Of a stretch of DNA of 64,000 bases, positions 61,329 to 64,000 are shown one piece after another. Positions within the stretch are counted from its first letter, which is position 1. Each line of letters opens with the position of its first letter. A model generated the notes under the pieces. That model was not told the DNA's origin. It did no database searches and saw only the letters and a list, made by a program, of their open reading frames with translations. Origin of the DNA: Chlamydiota bacterium (GTDB taxonomy: Bacteria; Auribacterota; Tritonobacteria; UBA1439); the NCBI GenBank assembly GCA_012729785.1, contig JAAYCL010000025.1, positions 39,178 through 103,177 on the forward strand. Direction: 5' to 3'. A program made the position numbers and the translations under genes.

Positions 61329-62462
61329 ATGAACTCCCGCGGCCCGACTGCGGTGGCGGCGTTCTTCCTCTCTCTCCCCTCCCCCGCCCTTTCCGCCCCC
61401 TGGCCCGGCGACGGGGGGACGGACATAACCGGCGATCTCCCCTCCACGTACGAGCCCAGCGGCATCATCTGGCACGACCGGCTCGAGACCCTCTTCCTCG
61501 TGCACGACAAAGGATGGGTGGCCAGGCTGGAAAGCGACGGGACATTCGACGCGTGGAACGTCGGCGGGGACCTCGAAGCCCTCGCCGTCGCCGACCCCTC
61601 GAGCGACTATCTCTACCTCGGCGTCGAGCAACCCAACGATTCCATCCTCGAGTTCCGGATCTCCACCGGGACGCTCACCGGAAAATCGTGGGACCTCACG
61701 CCATGGATGACCGGCCCGTCGAACAGCGGGCTCGAGGCGCTCACCTTCGTCCCCGACGGCCACCACCCGTACGGCGACGGGAACGGCCAAACCCGCTCCG
61801 GCGGACTCTTCTATGCGGGGCTCCAGGAAGACGGGACCTCGCCGTATGACGGCAGGGTATACGTCTTCGACGTGGACCTCTCGACAAGCGGAGAGGTGGA
61901 CTACGTGGTCGACTTCAGCCCTGTGTCGCCTCCAATCAAGGACCTCTCCGACATGTGGTATGACACCGGCACAAGAACGCTCTACCTGCTACACGACGGC
62001 GCGAACACCGTCCGGGAGATGCTGACTGACAACACGCTAACGGACCCGCTCCTCGTCGAGTACGCTCTGCCGGGCACGGGCCAGGAGGGGGTCGCCTTTG
62101 TCAGGACGTCGCCCGCCGAGGGGTACCTCTACATCACGGACGACTCCCTGCACACGGTCGTCCGGTACGGCGGCTACCCGGTTTTGGACGCCGACGAGGA
62201 CGGGCTCTCGGACGCGCAGGAGTGTTGGCACGACGGGGAGCCCGCCTTCGACACAAACGCGGACACGGATCCGTTGAACGCCGACTCCGACGGGGATCTG
62301 TTCACGGACTACGTGGAGCTTCAGCGCGGCACCGACCCGCTCGACGACGACGACGCGCCCGCGTGCCTGCGGATCAACTTCCAGCCGTTCGCCCTGCCGA
62401 CTCCCGCCGCCTGGTGCCTGGACGCCGGGACCGCGGCCGCCTCGACCGGCTACGGCTGGTGA
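61329..62462 (+). CDS. secreted SdiA-regulated/YjiK-like propeller protein with C-terminal tag
   Basis: The 377-residue product starts at an ATG at 61329 with a signal peptide (AVAAFFLSLPSPALSA). The propeller-like domain opens EPSGIIWHDRLETLFLVHDK, then NVGGDLEALAVADPSSDYLY, the pattern of SdiA-regulated/YjiK phytase-like propellers, and continues GQEGVAFVRTSPAEGYLYIT. Calcium-binding repeats follow (DADEDGLSDAQE, NADSDGDLFTDYVE), then the tag CLRINFQPFALP ... CLDAG ... TGYGW at the extreme C-terminus. It is transcribed divergently from the cyclase. The likely location is the periplasm or cell surface; no enzyme motif is certain. Confidence 0.78.
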   Translation: MNSRGPTAVAAFFLSLPSPALSAPWPGDGGTDITGDLPSTYEPSGIIWHDRLETLFLVHDKGWVARLESDGTFDAWNVGGDLEALAVADPSSDYLYLGVEQPNDSILEFRISTGTLTGKSWDLTPWMTGPSNSGLEALTFVPDGHHPYGDGNGQTRSGGLFYAGLQEDGTSPYDGRVYVFDVDLSTSGEVDYVVDFSPVSPPIKDLSDMWYDTGTRTLYLLHDGANTVREMLTDNTLTDPLLVEYALPGTGQEGVAFVRTSPAEGYLYITDDSLHTVVRYGGYPVLDADEDGLSDAQECWHDGEPAFDTNADTDPLNADSDGDLFTDYVELQRGTDPLDDDDAPACLRINFQPFALPTPAAWCLDAGTAAASTGYGW

Positions 62463-62501
62463 GCAGGCGGTCACCGGTCGCTCGCCGATTCCTTCCGGCG
62501 A

Positions 62502-62527
62502 CAAAAAAGGCGGGCCGGGGCCCGCCT
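62502..62527 (-). terminator. terminator oriented on the minus strand, with no obvious gene
   Basis: A perfect 9-bp stem (AGGCGGGCC/GGCCCGCCT) is followed on the minus strand by TTTTTTG; on the plus strand there is no T-run. It lies 40 bp after the stop of the secreted propeller gene, so the stem may serve that gene weakly. Its proper orientation would end a minus-strand transcript coming from where the IS110-type element now sits. Confidence 0.6.
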
Positions 62528-62624
62528 CCTGTATCCGCGCTCCCCCGTCCGACCTCTCCCAACTCGCCCCTTCTCGATCGGACGCGGTGAAACGCACAGT
62601 AAAAGATCTGATTATATGATAGGC

Positions 62625-62693
62625 AGCTACCTCCCTGACGCGTTAGCATCGCACTGAGATCGCCCGGTAAGTGGTCTCAGAAAGGAGGTAGCT
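62625..62693 (+). promoter_or_regulatory. hairpin masking the transposase ribosome-binding site
   Basis: AGCTACCTCC (62625-62634) is the exact complement of GGAGGTAGCT (62684-62693), which contains the transposase ribosome-binding site. Inside is a second stem, CTGAGATC (62654-62661) with GGTCTCAG (62673-62680). Transcripts entering from outside would fold and hide the site, a known way for insertion sequences to prevent read-in expression. Confidence 0.7.
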
Positions 62694-62696
62694 GGT

Positions 62697-63710
62697 ATGT
62701 ACTCGATCGGCATCGATCTCCACAAGGAGACGGCGTGGTATTGCGTATTCGACGCACAGGGCCATCGGGTATCACATGGGAGCTTACCGGCGGACCCGGA
62801 GTCTTTCAAGAAGTATTTCGAAGGAGTACCCCGGCCATTCAAGATGGCGGTGGAGGCGACGTATAACTGGTACTACGTGATCGACATTGCTGAAGAGTAT
62901 GCGGCAGAGGTGTACCTGGCAGATTCGTATCAGGTGAAGGCGTTCGCGAAGAAGCACAAGAAGACGGACAAGATAGATGCGCGGCTGATCGCGTGGTTGC
63001 TGCACCGGGGAGACCTGCCCACGGTGGCCATACCCGACAAGGAGACGCGGAAGAACAGGGAGATGCTGCGGTACAGGATGCGGCTGGTGTCGGACAGGAC
63101 GCGGAACATCGTACGGCTCAAGGCGATGCTGGATAGGATCGGGTTCAAGGGGACGGGTAATCTCGCCACGGCAAAGAGGCGTAAGGAGATTGGGTCGACG
63201 GAGATACCGGAGCCCTACGGGAGGATCGCGCGAGGGTATCTCGCGCGGATCGCGCAGCTCAGTGAGGAGCTCAAGATCTGCGGGAGCGATCTAAAGGTCC
63301 TCGCGGGGCGGGATCAGGATGTGATGCACCTGATGAGCGTGCCGGGTTTTCAGTCGTTCAGCGCGCTGCTCGTCAAGACGGAGATCTTTGACATCAGCAG
63401 GTTCCGTTCGTTCGGAGCGCTGTGCGCTTACAGCGGCTTGGCTCCTCGGGTGCACGCAAGCGGAGGGCATTGTTACCATGGGCCGCTGAACACGAACAGG
63501 CGCAAGGAGCTTCAGTGGATCCTGTTGGAGAACGCCTGGCATGCGATGAGGAAGATTCCGCGCCTGGAGCGCAAGTACGCGGCGATCAAGAAACGGAAAG
63601 GGTGCAACACGGCGAAGGTTGCAGTCGCCCGGGACATCCTGAAGATCATCTATCACATCCTGAAGGAGAAACGGCCGTTCTATCCGGAGAGTGAAAGGCT
63701 GTCGGCGTGA
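62697..63710 (+). CDS. IS110-family transposase (DEDD plus Tnp20 domains)
   Basis: The 337-residue protein has the RuvC-like N-terminal domain of DEDD transposases (MYSIGIDLHKETAWYCVFDA with the first Asp; VEATYNWYYVID with Glu; KKTDKIDARLIAWLL with the Asp pair) and the C-terminal Tnp20 domain with catalytic Ser (MSVPGFQSFSALLVKTEI, FGALCAYSGLAPRVHASGG). These enzymes recombine circular intermediates under guidance of an element-encoded RNA. The frame is intact and the GGAGG site strong, so the copy may be active. Confidence 0.93.
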   Translation: MYSIGIDLHKETAWYCVFDAQGHRVSHGSLPADPESFKKYFEGVPRPFKMAVEATYNWYYVIDIAEEYAAEVYLADSYQVKAFAKKHKKTDKIDARLIAWLLHRGDLPTVAIPDKETRKNREMLRYRMRLVSDRTRNIVRLKAMLDRIGFKGTGNLATAKRRKEIGSTEIPEPYGRIARGYLARIAQLSEELKICGSDLKVLAGRDQDVMHLMSVPGFQSFSALLVKTEIFDISRFRSFGALCAYSGLAPRVHASGGHCYHGPLNTNRRKELQWILLENAWHAMRKIPRLERKYAAIKKRKGCNTAKVAVARDILKIIYHILKEKRPFYPESERLSA

Positions 63711-64000
63711 AGCCCGGACATAGCCAGTCGGCGGGAGCCCCTGCGCTCGTTGGGGTCTAAAGGGACCGTCACGGTCGCCTTTCCCAGGTTTGATTAGCGA
63801 GGGGCTCCTCCGAGATTATCATGCGGCTTTGAGGAGTAAGGCCGCCGATAGGTGACTGAAGACTGGTGCGCTACAATCCAGTGCTTCACTGATACTCAGC
63901 CCGGCTGGCAAGAGAAGAGCGTGGAAGTTCAGTGCAGGGGGGCAGGCCTTACTGGCAAGGTGTCTTTACGCTTGCCTTCTGCCTACATAGGTGACCCCTA
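63711..64000 (+). ncRNA. candidate bridge RNA region of the IS110/IS1111-type element
   Basis: No coding frame is present after the transposase stop. The region contains several complementary blocks: GGAGCCCC (63734-63741) with GGGGCTCC (63801-63808), and a small hairpin GACCG-TCA-CGGTC near 63764-63776. In IS1111-type elements the guide (bridge) RNA is encoded 3' of the transposase, which fits this position and length. The RNA ends and its target-binding loops cannot be fixed without the right end of the element and other copies. Confidence 0.5.

Larger units (their letters stand above)
62597..64000 (+). mobile_element. IS110-family (IS1111-like) insertion sequence, right end beyond window
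   Basis: The element consists of a 337-codon IS110-type transposase gene, a short structured 5' region and a 290-nt or longer 3' non-coding region that reaches the end of the window. It has lower GC than the chromosome. The left boundary is only approximate: it lies between the terminator at 62527 and the hairpin at 62625. A long 3' non-coding end is typical of the IS1111 subgroup. Confidence 0.75.

Overview
This window is GC-rich, densely coded bacterial chromosome from a Gram-negative-type organism. Shine-Dalgarno sites are clear, several neighbouring genes overlap by 4 bp (ATGA/GTGA), and there are many Sec-type secreted proteins with DxDxDG calcium-binding (thrombospondin type 3-like) repeats. 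The set (NdvB-type cyclic glucan synthase, deoxyhypusine-synthase homologue, TypA, Csp, QueC, secreted propellers with an unusual C-terminal tag) fits a deep-branching lineage such as the PVC/Omnitrophota/Aureabacteria neighbourhood. That placement is inference; no rRNA or marker gene here settles it.

Layout. 0-1.8 kb: tRNA-Gln(TTG), a long gene-free stretch, a CAT-anticodon tRNA and a broken tyrosine recombinase. 1.8-3.2 kb: a secreted propeller protein. 3.3-11.1 kb: a minus-strand envelope-glycan cluster (DUF2079 membrane protein, YfhO-type membrane protein, FAD-dependent mutase/oxidoreductase-like protein, family-2 glycosyltransferase, radical SAM/SPASM protein) with overlapping or nearly abutting genes. 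11.1-12.4 kb: a decayed-looking HIT-protein region. 12.5-23.6 kb: an ABC-F ATPase overlapping a 3057-residue cyclic beta-1,2-glucan synthase. 24-27.3 kb: small membrane and hypothetical proteins and a seven-bladed propeller. 27.6-30.8 kb: a secreted protein and phosphoglucomutase converging on a 583-bp internally deleted IS4-type element that supplies both stop codons. 31-38.4 kb: QueC, metallophosphoesterase, HD-like protein, TypA, cold-shock protein with a structured leader, and a two-gene polyamine operon (ornithine decarboxylase plus deoxyhypusine-synthase homologue).

38.5-47.9 kb is a five-gene, AT-richer accessory operon that looks like a DNA-modification/defence system: PLD-SNF2 helicase, large adenine methyltransferase, AAA15-type ATPase, a small partner protein, and a DprA/SMF-like protein. 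One promoter, flanked by a perfect 17-bp tandem repeat and a palindrome in its spacer, precedes the first gene. This is the best candidate here for an undescribed system.

48.4-62.5 kb: an H1-like basic protein, a BNR-type propeller, a nitrilase-family amidohydrolase, a 1167-residue GH13 enzyme, diaminopropionate ammonia-lyase, a pyruvate-kinase alpha/beta-like protein, a TRIC-type channel, a secreted SGNH hydrolase, a membrane class III nucleotide cyclase and a secreted SdiA-regulated-like protein. 62.6 kb to the end: an IS110-family (IS1111-like) element with an RBS-masking hairpin and a structured 3' non-coding region that may encode a bridge RNA.

Three secreted proteins (ending at 1791, 59577 and 62462) carry the same short C-terminal tag (R-[VI]-N-F near its start and, in two of three, Y-G-W at the very end) after acidic calcium-binding repeats. 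This suggests a lineage-specific sorting or anchoring signal.
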